A stretch of 64,000 nt of DNA, taken from assembly GCF_004168625.1 (NCBI RefSeq), contig NZ_SDWW01000009.1, positions 42,804 to 106,803 of the forward strand. Direction: 5' to 3'. Every line of letters begins with the position of its first letter. The first letter of the stretch is position 1. Both the position numbers and the translations under genes were made by a program. The notes under the pieces are model-generated. The model searched no databases and was not told the DNA's origin. It saw only the letters and a program-made list of their open reading frames with translations. Below, piece by piece: positions 1-8,111 of the stretch. Source of the DNA: Pengzhenrongella frigida (GTDB lineage Bacteria; Actinomycetota; Actinomycetes; Actinomycetales; Cellulomonadaceae).

Positions 1-483
1 GTCGTGACCTCCAAGCTCCGGGAGCTGGCGGGGTTCTCCGGGCTTGCCCTGGCCGTGCTTGTGTCCACGATCCTGACCTTCGGGGTCACCGCCGCGGCCG
101 ACTGGCTCCTCGCTCTGGTGGGCCTGAGCGACGGTTCGGGTTTCCTGGTGCGGGGTCTGGGGCTGGTCGTGGCGTTCGGCGTGGACGTGGCGGTCTTCAT
201 CCTCGTCGTCGTCGTGCTGGCCGGCGTCCGGCCGCCGCGACGCGACCTGCTGACCGGCGCGACCATCGCCGCCACCGGGGTCGGCGCCGTCCGGCTGCTC
301 GGCACGAGCGTCGTGGCCGGGAGCGTGGGGACGAACCCGTTGCTGGCGTCGTTCGCCGTGATCGTGACCCTGCTGATCTGGGTGAACCTGATGGCGCGGA
401 TCGTGCTGCTGGCGGCGGCGTGGACGGCAGACCCGCCCGCGCCGCGCGGTCACAGCGAGGCGGCGGTCCCGGCGCGCGACTGA
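1..483 (+). CDS. YihY/virulence factor BrkB family membrane protein, C-terminal part
   Basis: The reading frame is open from the left edge, so the 5' end of the gene is outside the window; about 160 residues are visible. They form three or four hydrophobic segments with the family-type pattern of a charged PPRRDLL loop after a long helix, then NPLLASFAVIV and a WVNLMARIVLLAAAW helix, and end in a short polar tail. This is how the C-terminal half of YihY/BrkB inner-membrane proteins looks. The biochemical role of the family is not settled. The stop codon lies inside a short direct repeat shared with the end of the convergent sdhB. Confidence 0.8.
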   Translation, partial: VVTSKLRELAGFSGLALAVLVSTILTFGVTAAADWLLALVGLSDGSGFLVRGLGLVVAFGVDVAVFILVVVVLAGVRPPRRDLLTGATIAATGVGAVRLLGTSVVAGSVGTNPLLASFAVIVTLLIWVNLMARIVLLAAAWTADPPAPRGHSEAAVPARD

Positions 484-517
484 TCAGTGCGCGTGATCAG
501 AGCTCGCGACTGATCAG
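475..517. repeat. 13-bp direct repeat at the ends of yihY and sdhB
   Basis: CGCGACTGATCAG occurs at 475-487 and again at 505-517, 30 bp apart, and TGATCA recurs at 493-498 and 528-533. The first copy contains the stop codon of the yihY-like gene and the second contains the stop codon of sdhB, which is read on the other strand. Confidence 0.75.
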
Positions 518-1284
518 AACGCGCGCGTGATCATCGCGCGCTTGACCTCCGCGATCGCCTTGGTGACCTCGATGCCGCGCGGGCACGCCTCGGTGCAGTT
601 GAAGGTCGTCCGGCAGCGCCAGACCCCCTCCTTGTCGTTGAGGATCTCCAGCCGCTGCGCGGCGCCCTCGTCGCGCGAGTCGAAGATGAACCGGTGCGCG
701 TTCACGATCGCCGCCGGCCCGAAGTACTGCCCGTCCGTCCAGAACACCGGGCAGGACGTGGTGCACGCGGCGCACAGGATGCACTTGGTGGTGTCGTCGA
801 ACCGCTCGCGCTGCGCCGAGGACTGCAGGCGCTCCTTGGTCGGTTCGTTCCCGGTGGTGATGAGGAACGGCATGATCTCGCGGAACGAGGCGAAGAACGG
901 ATCCATGTCGACCACGAGGTCCTTGATCACAGGCAGGCCCTTGATCGGTTCGATCGTGATCGGCTTGTCCGGGTTGAGGTCCTTGAGCAGCGACTTGCAC
1001 GCGAGCCGGTTCTTGCCGTTGATCCGCATCGCGTCCGACCCGCACACCCCGTGCGCGCACGAGCGGCGGAACGTCACCGAGCCGTCGAGGTCCCACTTGA
1101 CCTTGTGCAGCGCGTCGAGGAGCCGGTCGGTGCCGTAGGCCGTGACCGTGAACTCCTCCCAGTACGCCTCGGCGCCCGTGAGCTCCGGGGTGAAGCGGCG
1201 GATGCGGAGGGTCACGTCGAACGACGGGACGGCGCCGAAGGCGCCCGAGGTCTCGGGCGCGTCGGTGGTTGCTGTGGTGGCCAT
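514..1284 (-). CDS. sdhB: Succinate dehydrogenase iron-sulfur subunit
   Basis: This subunit passes electrons from the flavoprotein to the membrane quinone site (complex II, TCA cycle and respiration). It has 256 residues, usual for the family. The N-terminal ferredoxin domain carries the [2Fe-2S] motif SCAHGVCGSDAM with a further Cys in RLAC; the C-terminal domain carries CILCAACTTSCP and CTEACPRGI for the [4Fe-4S] and [3Fe-4S] clusters. The ATG overlaps the sdhA stop by one base (TGATG), so the two are translationally coupled. It is the last gene of the sdhCDAB operon. Confidence 0.97.
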   Translation of the reverse strand: MATTATTDAPETSGAFGAVPSFDVTLRIRRFTPELTGAEAYWEEFTVTAYGTDRLLDALHKVKWDLDGSVTFRRSCAHGVCGSDAMRINGKNRLACKSLLKDLNPDKPITIEPIKGLPVIKDLVVDMDPFFASFREIMPFLITTGNEPTKERLQSSAQRERFDDTTKCILCAACTTSCPVFWTDGQYFGPAAIVNAHRFIFDSRDEGAAQRLEILNDKEGVWRCRTTFNCTEACPRGIEVTKAIAEVKRAMITRAF

Positions 1285-3191
1285 CAGTACTTACGCTCCA
1301 TCGGCTCGTACCGGGTCACGACCACGGGCTTGTAGCCCAGGACGACGTCGAAGGTGCCGGGAGCGCTCGCGCCCGGCCCGCCCACGGACTCGACCGGATC
1401 ACTGCCGGTCGCCGTCGGGCCGGCTGCCGTCGCGCCGGCTGCCGTCGGTCCCGCTGACGTCGCGGTCGAGACCGCGGCGGGGGCGACCTGGCCGAGCGGC
1501 CGGCGGTAGGCCATCGTGTGCTTCATGTACCCCGCGTCGTCGCGCAGCGGGAAGTCCTCGCGGAAGTGCCCGCCGCGGGACTCCTGGCGGTTCAGCGCCC
1601 CGACGACGACGACCTCGGCCACGTCGAGCAGGAAGCCCAGCTCGAGCGCCTCGAGCAGGTCGGTGTTGAACGCCTTGGACTTGTCCTGGACGCTCACGGT
1701 CGCGTACCGCACCTGCAGGGCGTGCACGTCGGCGAGCGCCTGGCGCAGCGAGGCGTCCGTGCGGAACACCTGCGCGTTGGTGTCCATGGTCTGCTGCAGC
1801 TCGCGGCGCACGTCGGCGACGCGTTCGCCGGTCGGGCGGGTCCGCATCTCCTCGAGCTCGGCGACCACGCCGACCTCGGGGTCGTCCGGCAGGTCGACCC
1901 AGTCCGCGCCGATCGCGTACTCCGCCGCGGCGACCCCGGCACGCTTGCCGAACACGTTGATGTCCAGCAGCGAGTTGGTGCCCAGCCGGTTGGAGCCGTG
2001 CACGGACACGCACGCGCACTCGCCGGCGGCGTAGAGGCCGCCCACGGTGTCGGTGTTGTTGCGGAGCACCTGGGAGGTGATCGTGGTCGGGATGCCGCCC
2101 ATGGCGTAGTGCGCGGTCGGGTAGACCGGGATCGGCTCCGTGTACGGCTCGATGCCGAGGTAGGTGCGCGCGAAGTCCGTGATGTCCGGCAGCTTCGCGT
2201 CGATGTGCGCCTTCTCGAGGTGGGTCAGGTCGAGCAGGATGTAGTCCTTCTCGGGACCGGCGCCCCGACCGTCCCGCACCTCGTTGGCCATGGCCCGCGC
2301 GACGATGTCCCGCGGCGCGAGGTCCTTGATCGAGGGTGCGTACCGCTCCATGAAGCGCTCGCCGTCGCCGTTGCGCAGGATGGCGCCCTCGCCGCGCGCC
2401 GCCTCCGACAGCAGGATGCCGAGCCCGGCCAGGCCGGTCGGGTGGAACTGGAAGAACTCGAGGTCCTCGAGCGGGATGCCGCGGCGGAAGGCGAGCGCCA
2501 TGCCGTCCCCGGTGAGGGTGTGCGCGTTGGACGAGGTCTTGAAGATCTTGCCCGCGCCGCCGGTGGCGATGATGACCGACTTGGCGCGGAAGAGGTGGAT
2601 CTCGCCGGTGGCCAGCTCGTAGGCGACCACCCCGGAGACCTTGACCTCGGCGCCGTCGGGCACCTCGCCGCCGGTGAGGTCGTCCGAGAGGAGCACGTCG
2701 AGCACGTAGAACTCGTTGAAGAACTCGACGTCATGCTTGACGCACTGCTGGTAGAGCGTCTGCAGGATCATGTGGCCGGTGCGGTCCGCGGCGTAGCAGG
2801 ACCGCCGCACGGCCGCCTCGCCGTGGTTGCGGGTGTGCCCGCCGAACCGGCGCTGGTCGATCTTGCCCTCGGGCGTGCGGTTGAACGGCAGGCCCATCTT
2901 CTCCAGGTCGAGGACGGCGTCGATCGCCTCCTTGGCCATGACCTCCGCGGCGTCCTGGTCGACGAGGTAGTCGCCACCCTTGACGGTGTCGAAGGTGTGC
3001 CACTCCCAGTTGTCCTCCTCGACGTTGGCGAGGGCGGCGCACATGCCGCCCTGCGCGGCACCCGTGTGCGAGCGCGTCGGGTAGAGCTTGGAGATCACGG
3101 CCGTGCGCGTGCGCTTCGAGGACTCGAGCGCCGCGCGCATCCCCGCGCCGCCGGCACCGATGATGACGACGTCGTACTGGTGAGTCTGCAT
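1284..3191 (-). CDS. sdhA: Succinate dehydrogenase flavoprotein subunit
   Basis: Catalytic subunit that oxidises succinate to fumarate. The 635-residue protein begins with the FAD-binding [14 protein letters not shown], has the His of [10 protein letters not shown] that normally binds FAD covalently, and the conserved [13 protein letters not shown] region. An AGGAG lies upstream of the ATG. It is longer than usual because of an Ala/Thr/Gly/Pro-rich stretch at about residues 570-612, between the conserved RRPLGQVAP and the C-terminal [12 protein letters not shown]. The frame stays open and the C terminus is intact, so this looks like an in-frame low-complexity insertion rather than damage. Confidence 0.96.
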   Translation of the reverse strand: MQTHQYDVVIIGAGGAGMRAALESSKRTRTAVISKLYPTRSHTGAAQGGMCAALANVEEDNWEWHTFDTVKGGDYLVDQDAAEVMAKEAIDAVLDLEKMGLPFNRTPEGKIDQRRFGGHTRNHGEAAVRRSCYAADRTGHMILQTLYQQCVKHDVEFFNEFYVLDVLLSDDLTGGEVPDGAEVKVSGVVAYELATGEIHLFRAKSVIIATGGAGKIFKTSSNAHTLTGDGMALAFRRGIPLEDLEFFQFHPTGLAGLGILLSEAARGEGAILRNGDGERFMERYAPSIKDLAPRDIVARAMANEVRDGRGAGPEKDYILLDLTHLEKAHIDAKLPDITDFARTYLGIEPYTEPIPVYPTAHYAMGGIPTTITSQVLRNNTDTVGGLYAAGECACVSVHGSNRLGTNSLLDINVFGKRAGVAAAEYAIGADWVDLPDDPEVGVVAELEEMRTRPTGERVADVRRELQQTMDTNAQVFRTDASLRQALADVHALQVRYATVSVQDKSKAFNTDLLEALELGFLLDVAEVVVVGALNRQESRGGHFREDFPLRDDAGYMKHTMAYRRPLGQVAPAAVSTATSAGPTAAGATAAGPTATGSDPVESVGGPGASAPGTFDVVLGYKPVVVTRYEPMERKY

Positions 3192-3255
3192 CTGTGGTCG
3201 ATATCTCCTGAGGCGGGGTGGATCGGGGCCGACGACGGGGTTCGGGCGCGGTCGG

Positions 3256-3720
3256 TCAGGTGGAGCAGAACGAGGGCAGCAGGTCCGCGGGAGCGCCGGC
3301 CGGGCACGGGTCGAAGGTGAAGATCACCAGCGTGCCGAGCGTGACGACGACGATGAAGGCCGCGTACAGCGCGAGCTTGAGCACCAGTCGGAGCCCGTCC
3401 CGCTCGGCGTAGTCGTTGACGATCGTGCGCACACCGTTGGTGCCGTGGATCATCGCGAGCCAGAGCATCACGAGGTCCCAGCCCTGCCAGAACGGGTTGG
3501 CCCACTTGCCGGCGACAAAACCGAAATCGATGGCCTTGATGCCTTCGCCGGCCACCAGGTTGACGAACAGGTGCCCGAAGATCAGCAGCACGAGGATCGC
3601 CCCGGACGCCCGCATGAACACCCACGTGTACAGCTCGAAGTTGCCGCGGGTGGTCCTGCGGCGCCGGTAGGGCGCTCCCGGATCGGCGATCGCGGCCGCG
3701 CCCTGGGTCTGCGCGCTCAT
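3256..3720 (-). CDS. sdhD: Succinate dehydrogenase hydrophobic membrane anchor subunit
   Basis: Small integral-membrane subunit (154 residues) that anchors SdhAB and helps form the quinone and haem site. Three hydrophobic helices are visible (about residues 34-58, 85-105 and 120-142) and the HGTNGVR motif typical of SdhD follows the second helix. The ATG at 3720 shares one base with the sdhC stop (TGATG), which fixes the start; longer versions of the frame run into sdhC. A Pro/Cys-rich tail follows the last helix. Confidence 0.92.
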   Translation of the reverse strand: MSAQTQGAAAIADPGAPYRRRRTTRGNFELYTWVFMRASGAILVLLIFGHLFVNLVAGEGIKAIDFGFVAGKWANPFWQGWDLVMLWLAMIHGTNGVRTIVNDYAERDGLRLVLKLALYAAFIVVVTLGTLVIFTFDPCPAGAPADLLPSFCST

Positions 3721-4100
3721 CACTCGCCTCCGAACACGTGCATCAGGTGACGCGGCAGGAACCCAGCCATCGTCACGACGAAGAGGCCGACGACGATCCA
3801 GAGCATCACGCGGTGGTACTTCGGACCCTTCGCCCAGAAGTCCACCAGGATGAGGCGGATGCCGTTGTAGGCGTGGAACACGATGGCGGCGACGAGGCCG
3901 GCCTCGGCCAGACCCATGACCGGGTTCTTGTACGTGCCGATGATCGCGTTGTAGGTCTCGGGGGACAGTCGCACGAGCGACGTGTCGAGCACGTGCACGA
4001 GCAGGAAGAAAAAGATCATCACTCCGGTCACGCGGTGCGCGACCCAAGACCACATGCCTTCACGGCCGCGATAGAGCGTGCCGGCGGGAGCGCTTGGCAC
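3720..4100 (-). CDS. sdhC: Succinate dehydrogenase cytochrome b556 subunit
   Basis: First gene of sdhCDAB; a three-helix membrane subunit that binds haem and quinone together with SdhD. The HRVTGVMIFFFLLVHVLD helix with its conserved His residues, the FHAYNGIRLI segment and a third helix before PRHLMHVF are diagnostic. I chose GTG at 4100 (126 residues) because a perfect AGGAGG sits 6 bases upstream; an ATG 63 bases further upstream (4163) lacks such a site and would add a poorly conserved leader. A TACAGT box around 4153-4158 could be the operon promoter. Confidence 0.92.
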   Translation of the reverse strand: MPSAPAGTLYRGREGMWSWVAHRVTGVMIFFFLLVHVLDTSLVRLSPETYNAIIGTYKNPVMGLAEAGLVAAIVFHAYNGIRLILVDFWAKGPKYHRVMLWIVVGLFVVTMAGFLPRHLMHVFGGE

Positions 4101-4152
4101 TTCGAGCCTCCTACAGGTGCGAGGTCGGACGACGCCGTCCGGGGTTTTGCCC

Positions 4153-4158
4153 ACTGTA
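4153..4158 (-). promoter_or_regulatory. Possible -10 box of the sdhCDAB operon
   Basis: On the minus strand the hexamer reads TACAGT, about 50 bases upstream of the sdhC GTG, leaving a normal leader with an AGGAGG ribosome-binding site. No convincing -35 is visible at 17-18 bp, so this is a weak call. Confidence 0.3.
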
Positions 4159-4248
4159 GACACGTGGGCCCCGTTCCCGGGCGAGCCGCCGCGTACAGGC
4201 CCTTCGTCCTAGGTCGATTGTGACCAATACCACACCCCGGCAGGTCAC

Positions 4249-4254
4249 TACCCT
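4249..4254 (+). promoter_or_regulatory. -10 box TACCCT, leaderless start of manC
   Basis: TACCCT is followed by 7 bases and then the ATG. No ribosome-binding site is present. This is the actinobacterial leaderless layout. Confidence 0.55.
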
Positions 4255-4261
4255 TACCTCC

Positions 4262-5401
4262 ATGACAGCAACTCTCGACGGTCCGGTCCCTGGCTTCTAC
4301 GCGGTCATTCCCGCAGGTGGGGCGGGCACCCGCCTGTGGCCGCTGTCGAGGTCGGGCGCGCCGAAGTTCCTGCTCGACCTGACCGGGTCGGGCCGGAGCC
4401 TGCTGCAGGCGACCGCCGACCGCCTGACCCCCCTCGCGGAGCCCGGCGGGGTGCTCGTCGTCACCGGCCAACGGCACGTGCAGGCCGTGCGCGCGCAGCT
4501 GCCCGGCGTCGGTGCCGGGGAGGTCCTGGCCGAGCCGTCGCCGCGCGACTCGATGGCCGCGATCGGGCTGGCCGCGGCCGTGCTGGCCCACCGGCACGGC
4601 GGCGACGTCGTGCTCGGCTCGTTCGCCGCGGACCAGGTCATCCACGGCACGGCCGCGTTCGAGCGGGCCGTGCGCGAGGGCATCGAGGCCGCGCGCGCCG
4701 GGTACGTCGTCACGGTCGGCATCGCGGCGGCGCACCCCTCGACCGCGTTCGGGTACGTCCGGTCCGGCGCCTCGCTCGAGCTGCCCGGTGCGCCGACGGT
4801 GCGCCACGCGCTCGGGTTCACGGAGAAGCCGGACGCGGCGACGGCCGCCGCCTACCTCGCCACGGGGGAGTACCGCTGGAACGCGGGGATGTTCGTCGTG
4901 CGCGCCGGGGTGCTGCTCGACCACCTCGCCGAGCAGCGACCGGCCCTGCACGCCGGGATCCGCACGCTCGCGGCGGCCTGGGACACCCCGGACCGCGAGC
5001 AGGTCCTCGCGCAGGTGTGGCCCGGGCTCGAGAAGATCGCCATCGACCACGCGATCGCGGAGCCGGTGGCCGCAGCGGGCGGGGTCGCCGTCGTGCCCGG
5101 GGACTTCGGCTGGGACGACATCGGCGACTTCGCCTCGCTCGGCAGCCTGCTGCCAGCGCTCGGCGGTGGTGCCGACGACGGCGCGCGCGTGCTCGGCGAC
5201 GCCGCGTCGGTCGTGCGGCTCGACTCCTTCGGTTCGCTCGTGGTGCCGGGTACTGACCGCATGGTCGTGGTCCTGGGGCTCGACGACGTCGTGATCGTCG
5301 ACACGCCTGACGCGCTCCTGGTCACGACCCGGGCGCGCGCGCAGCAGGTCAAGGACGCGGTCGACGCCCTGCGGGCGCGCGGGCGCGACGATCTGCTGTG
5401 A
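4262..5401 (+). CDS. manC: Mannose-1-phosphate guanylyltransferase
   Basis: Makes GDP-mannose from mannose-1-phosphate and GTP for glycan, mannoside and lipoglycan synthesis in the cytoplasm. The 379-residue protein opens with the nucleotidyltransferase signature PAGGAGTRLWPLSR and continues to APKFLLDL. FTEKPD, WNAGMFV and the FGWDDIGDF motif are all present, in the order seen in ManC/ManB pyrophosphorylases; the C-terminal isomerase domain of bifunctional enzymes is absent. I chose ATG 4262 because a TACCCT -10 box ends 7 bases before it. It is divergent from sdhCDAB. Confidence 0.92.
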   Translation: MTATLDGPVPGFYAVIPAGGAGTRLWPLSRSGAPKFLLDLTGSGRSLLQATADRLTPLAEPGGVLVVTGQRHVQAVRAQLPGVGAGEVLAEPSPRDSMAAIGLAAAVLAHRHGGDVVLGSFAADQVIHGTAAFERAVREGIEAARAGYVVTVGIAAAHPSTAFGYVRSGASLELPGAPTVRHALGFTEKPDAATAAAYLATGEYRWNAGMFVVRAGVLLDHLAEQRPALHAGIRTLAAAWDTPDREQVLAQVWPGLEKIAIDHAIAEPVAAAGGVAVVPGDFGWDDIGDFASLGSLLPALGGGADDGARVLGDAASVVRLDSFGSLVVPGTDRMVVVLGLDDVVIVDTPDALLVTTRARAQQVKDAVDALRARGRDDLL

Positions 5402-5450
5402 CGCCATCACCGGGGATGAGCGCGGCCGACGACCGGTCTCGCGAGGTGGC

Positions 5451-5456
5451 TAGGCT
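5451..5456 (+). promoter_or_regulatory. -10 box TAGGCT, leaderless start of the M20 amidohydrolase
   Basis: TAGGCT is followed by CGCGAGC and then a GTG codon in frame with the amidohydrolase; there is no ribosome-binding site. It decides the start at 5464. Confidence 0.55.
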
Positions 5457-5463
5457 CGCGAGC

Positions 5464-6696
5464 GTGCCAGCCGACGTCGCCCAACTGACCGAGCTCGTCA
5501 CCGCGCTCAGCGCGGAGCTCATCGAGATCCGCCGCGACCTGCACGCCCACCCGGAGATCGCCCGCACCGAGCAGCGCACGACCGGCATAGTGGTCGATCG
5601 ACTCGTGGCCGCCGGACTAGCGCCGCGCCGCCTGCCCGGGACCGGGTTGGTGTGCGACATCGGCCCGGGACCGGCCACGAGCGGCCATCGCCGCATCGCC
5701 CTGCGGGCCGACCTCGACGCCCTGGGGCTGCAGGACTCCTGCGGCCTGCCCTGGCGCTCGACGGTGCCCGGGGTGGCGCACGCGTGCGGCCACGACGTCC
5801 ACACCACGATCGTGCTCGGCGCCGGCCTCGTGCTCGCCGAGCTCGCGGCGCGGGGCCTGCTCACGACCGGGGTCCGGCTGATCTTCCAGGCGGCCGAGGA
5901 GGTCCAGCCCGGCGGGTCGCTCGACGCGATCTCGGCGGGCGTGCTCGACGGCGTCGGGCAGATCTTCGCCGTGCACTGCGACCCGAGGGTCGACGTGGGC
6001 TACATCGGCACCCGGATCGGGCCCATCACGTCGGCGTCCGACGAGGTCACCGTGACCCTCACCGGGGCGGGTGGGCACACGTCCCGCCCGCACCTGACGG
6101 GCGACGTCGTCTTCGCGCTCGGCCAGGTCATCACCCAGGTGCCCGCCGTGCTCGGGCGGCGCCTCGACCCCCGCTCCGGGGTGAACCTCACCTGGGGCGC
6201 GGTCCAGGCCGGGACGACCCACAACGCGATCCCGGCGAGCGGATCGGTGCGCGGCACGCTGCGCTGCCTCGACGTGCGCGCGTGGGAACGCGCCTCGAGC
6301 GTGTTCCACTCCGCGGTCGAGCAGGTCCTGGCGCCGTACGACGTCGACGTCGAGGTGCGCCACCAGCGGGGCGTGCCACCGGTCGAGAACGCTGAGCGCT
6401 GCACGGCGACGCTCGAGACGGCCGCGCGGGACATGCTCGGGGCGGACTCCGTCCTGCTGACCGAGCAGTCTCTCGGGGGCGAGGACTTCGCGTGGTACCT
6501 CACGCGGGTTCCCGGTGCGATGGCGCGGCTCGGGACGAGGACACCGGGCGGGTACACCCACGACATCCATCAGGGCGACCTGCAGATCGACGAACGGTCG
6601 ATCGACATCGGCGTCCAGCTGCTCACCCGGGCGGCACTGACCGCACGGGACGTGCCGCCCATGCCCAGGGTTGCCACGAACATTCCGAATCCATAA
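5464..6696 (+). CDS. M20 family amidohydrolase/deacylase
   Basis: Cytoplasmic zinc-dependent amidohydrolase of the M20D group (hippurate, indole-acetyl-amino-acid or N-acyl-amino-acid hydrolases). Visible features: RRDLHAHPEI near the N terminus, the metal-binding HACGHDVHTT, the QAAEEVQPGG segment with the catalytic Glu, GGHTSRPH in the dimerisation domain, and GGEDFAWYL near the end. The exact substrate cannot be told. GTG 5464 is preferred for its leaderless promoter (411 residues). A longer form from GTG 5398, overlapping the manC stop, is possible. Confidence 0.88.
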   Translation: MPADVAQLTELVTALSAELIEIRRDLHAHPEIARTEQRTTGIVVDRLVAAGLAPRRLPGTGLVCDIGPGPATSGHRRIALRADLDALGLQDSCGLPWRSTVPGVAHACGHDVHTTIVLGAGLVLAELAARGLLTTGVRLIFQAAEEVQPGGSLDAISAGVLDGVGQIFAVHCDPRVDVGYIGTRIGPITSASDEVTVTLTGAGGHTSRPHLTGDVVFALGQVITQVPAVLGRRLDPRSGVNLTWGAVQAGTTHNAIPASGSVRGTLRCLDVRAWERASSVFHSAVEQVLAPYDVDVEVRHQRGVPPVENAERCTATLETAARDMLGADSVLLTEQSLGGEDFAWYLTRVPGAMARLGTRTPGGYTHDIHQGDLQIDERSIDIGVQLLTRAALTARDVPPMPRVATNIPNP

Positions 6697-6861
6697 CGTT
6701 CGGCAGTGTTACCGCTTAGTAGCGCGAGGTCGTCACATCCGCCCACTAATGTGCCAGGTACATCAGTCGGCCAGTTTTGGCGGGGGGTTCGCAACGATGC
6801 GAACTGTCCCGCTGAGAACCCCTGGACCGGCTCGGCGTCTACAGAGCAACAGGAGTACGAC

Positions 6862-7953
6862 GTGAAGAGAATGACGCGAGTCGCAAGTCTGGCGGCTGTC
6901 GCCGCCCTGGCACTGACGGCGTGTTCGAGCGCGCCCGAGGAGGAGACCACCACTGCCGAGGAGACGAGCGCTGCCACCGATTTCACGGCGTGCATGGTCT
7001 CGGACTCGGGTGGCTTCGAGGACAAGTCGTTCAACCAGTCCGGTGCCGAGGGCCTTGACCAGGCGGTCGCAGACCTGGGGATCGAGGAGATCAAGGTCGA
7101 GTCCTCCGCGGAGACCGACTTCACCCCGAACATCGACAGCCTCGTCCAGCAGGACTGCAACCTCATCATCGGGGTCGGCTTCCTCCTCGAGGACCCGATC
7201 CAGGCGGCCGCCGAGGCCAACCCGGACATCAACTTCGCGCTCGTCGACAGCTCGTTCTCCGCGCCGGACTTCTCCCCGCTGACGATCGACAACGCCAAGC
7301 CGCTCCTGTTCAACACGCAGGAGGCGTCCTTCCTCGCCGGCTACGCCGCCGCGGGCATGTCGAAGACCGGGACGGTCGCCACGTTCGGCGGCATCCAGCT
7401 CCCGTCCGTCTCGATCTTCATGGACGGCTTCGCCGACGGCGTCGCGCAGTACAACACCGACAGCGGCACCGCGGTCAAGGTCCTCGGCTGGGACAAGGCG
7501 GCCCAGACGGGCTCCTTCACCGGTGACTTCGAGAACCAGGCCAACGGCCAGAACCTCGCCCAGGGCTTCATCGACCAGGGCGCGGACGTCATCATGCCCG
7601 TCGCCGGGCCGGTCGGGCTCGGCGCTGCCGCGGCCGCCAAGGCCGCCGGCAACGTCATGATCGTGGGCGTCGACGCCGACTGGTTCGACACGGCGCCGGA
7701 CTACTCCGACATCATCCTGACCTCGGTCATCAAGAAGATCGGGCAGTCGGTCGTCGACGCCGTCACCCAGGCCGTCGAGGGCAACTTCTCCAGCGACCCG
7801 TACGTGGGCACGCTCGAGAACGGTGGCGTGGACATCGCGCCGTTCCACAGCTTCGAAGCCACGGTCCCGGCCGAGCTCGTGACCAAGCTCGACGAGCTCA
7901 AGGCCTCGATCATCTCGGGTGACCTCGTGGTCGAGTCGGAGAGCCAGAACTAG
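6862..7953 (+). CDS. BMP family nucleoside-binding lipoprotein
   Basis: Substrate-binding lipoprotein (363 residues) of the BmpA/PnrA class, held on the outer face of the membrane and delivering nucleosides to the ABC transporter encoded next to it. The signal peptide ends in LALTACSS, a lipobox with the Cys to be lipidated, followed by a Glu/Thr-rich linker. MVSDSGGFEDKSFNQS is the family's typical first motif; GFLLEDPIQ and GVDADWFDT follow. GTG 6862 is preceded by AGGAG. A strong hairpin after the gene separates it from the transporter genes, as if the binding protein were made in excess. Confidence 0.93.
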   Translation: MKRMTRVASLAAVAALALTACSSAPEEETTTAEETSAATDFTACMVSDSGGFEDKSFNQSGAEGLDQAVADLGIEEIKVESSAETDFTPNIDSLVQQDCNLIIGVGFLLEDPIQAAAEANPDINFALVDSSFSAPDFSPLTIDNAKPLLFNTQEASFLAGYAAAGMSKTGTVATFGGIQLPSVSIFMDGFADGVAQYNTDSGTAVKVLGWDKAAQTGSFTGDFENQANGQNLAQGFIDQGADVIMPVAGPVGLGAAAAAKAAGNVMIVGVDADWFDTAPDYSDIILTSVIKKIGQSVVDAVTQAVEGNFSSDPYVGTLENGGVDIAPFHSFEATVPAELVTKLDELKASIISGDLVVESESQN

Positions 7954-7969
7954 CAGTACACCTGCAACC

Positions 7970-8006
7970 ACGGTGGCCCGGGCAGCACCCCTGCCCGGGC
8001 CACCGT
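7970..8006 (+). terminator. Strong hairpin between the BMP lipoprotein and ABC genes
   Basis: Two perfect 16-bp arms (7970-7985 and 7991-8006) enclose a 5-base loop CACCC. No T-run follows, as is common in GC-rich actinobacteria. It lies 17 bp after the lipoprotein stop and about 105 bp before the ATPase start, and probably terminates partly or protects the upstream mRNA. Confidence 0.75.
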
Positions 8007-8111
8007 CGTTGCGTCTGCCGCTCGTCCCGCGGGTTCTGCGCGGCTCCCGGGCGAGTCCCGTGCAGAGCGCTACTGTTCGAGCAACAACGATGTTGAAAGG
8101 GACCAGGTCAC

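Noticed and set aside
1518..3320. 600-codon open frame antisense to sdhA
   Set aside because: Shadow frame produced by GC-rich third positions; Val/Arg/Glu-rich without motifs, while sdhA on the other strand is complete.
3256..4053. 265-codon version of sdhD
   Set aside because: The first 110 residues are sdhC in another frame; the one-base overlap start at 3720 gives a normal SdhD.
4028..5410. 460-codon open frame antisense to manC
   Set aside because: No ribosome-binding site or domain; manC motifs on the plus strand are intact.
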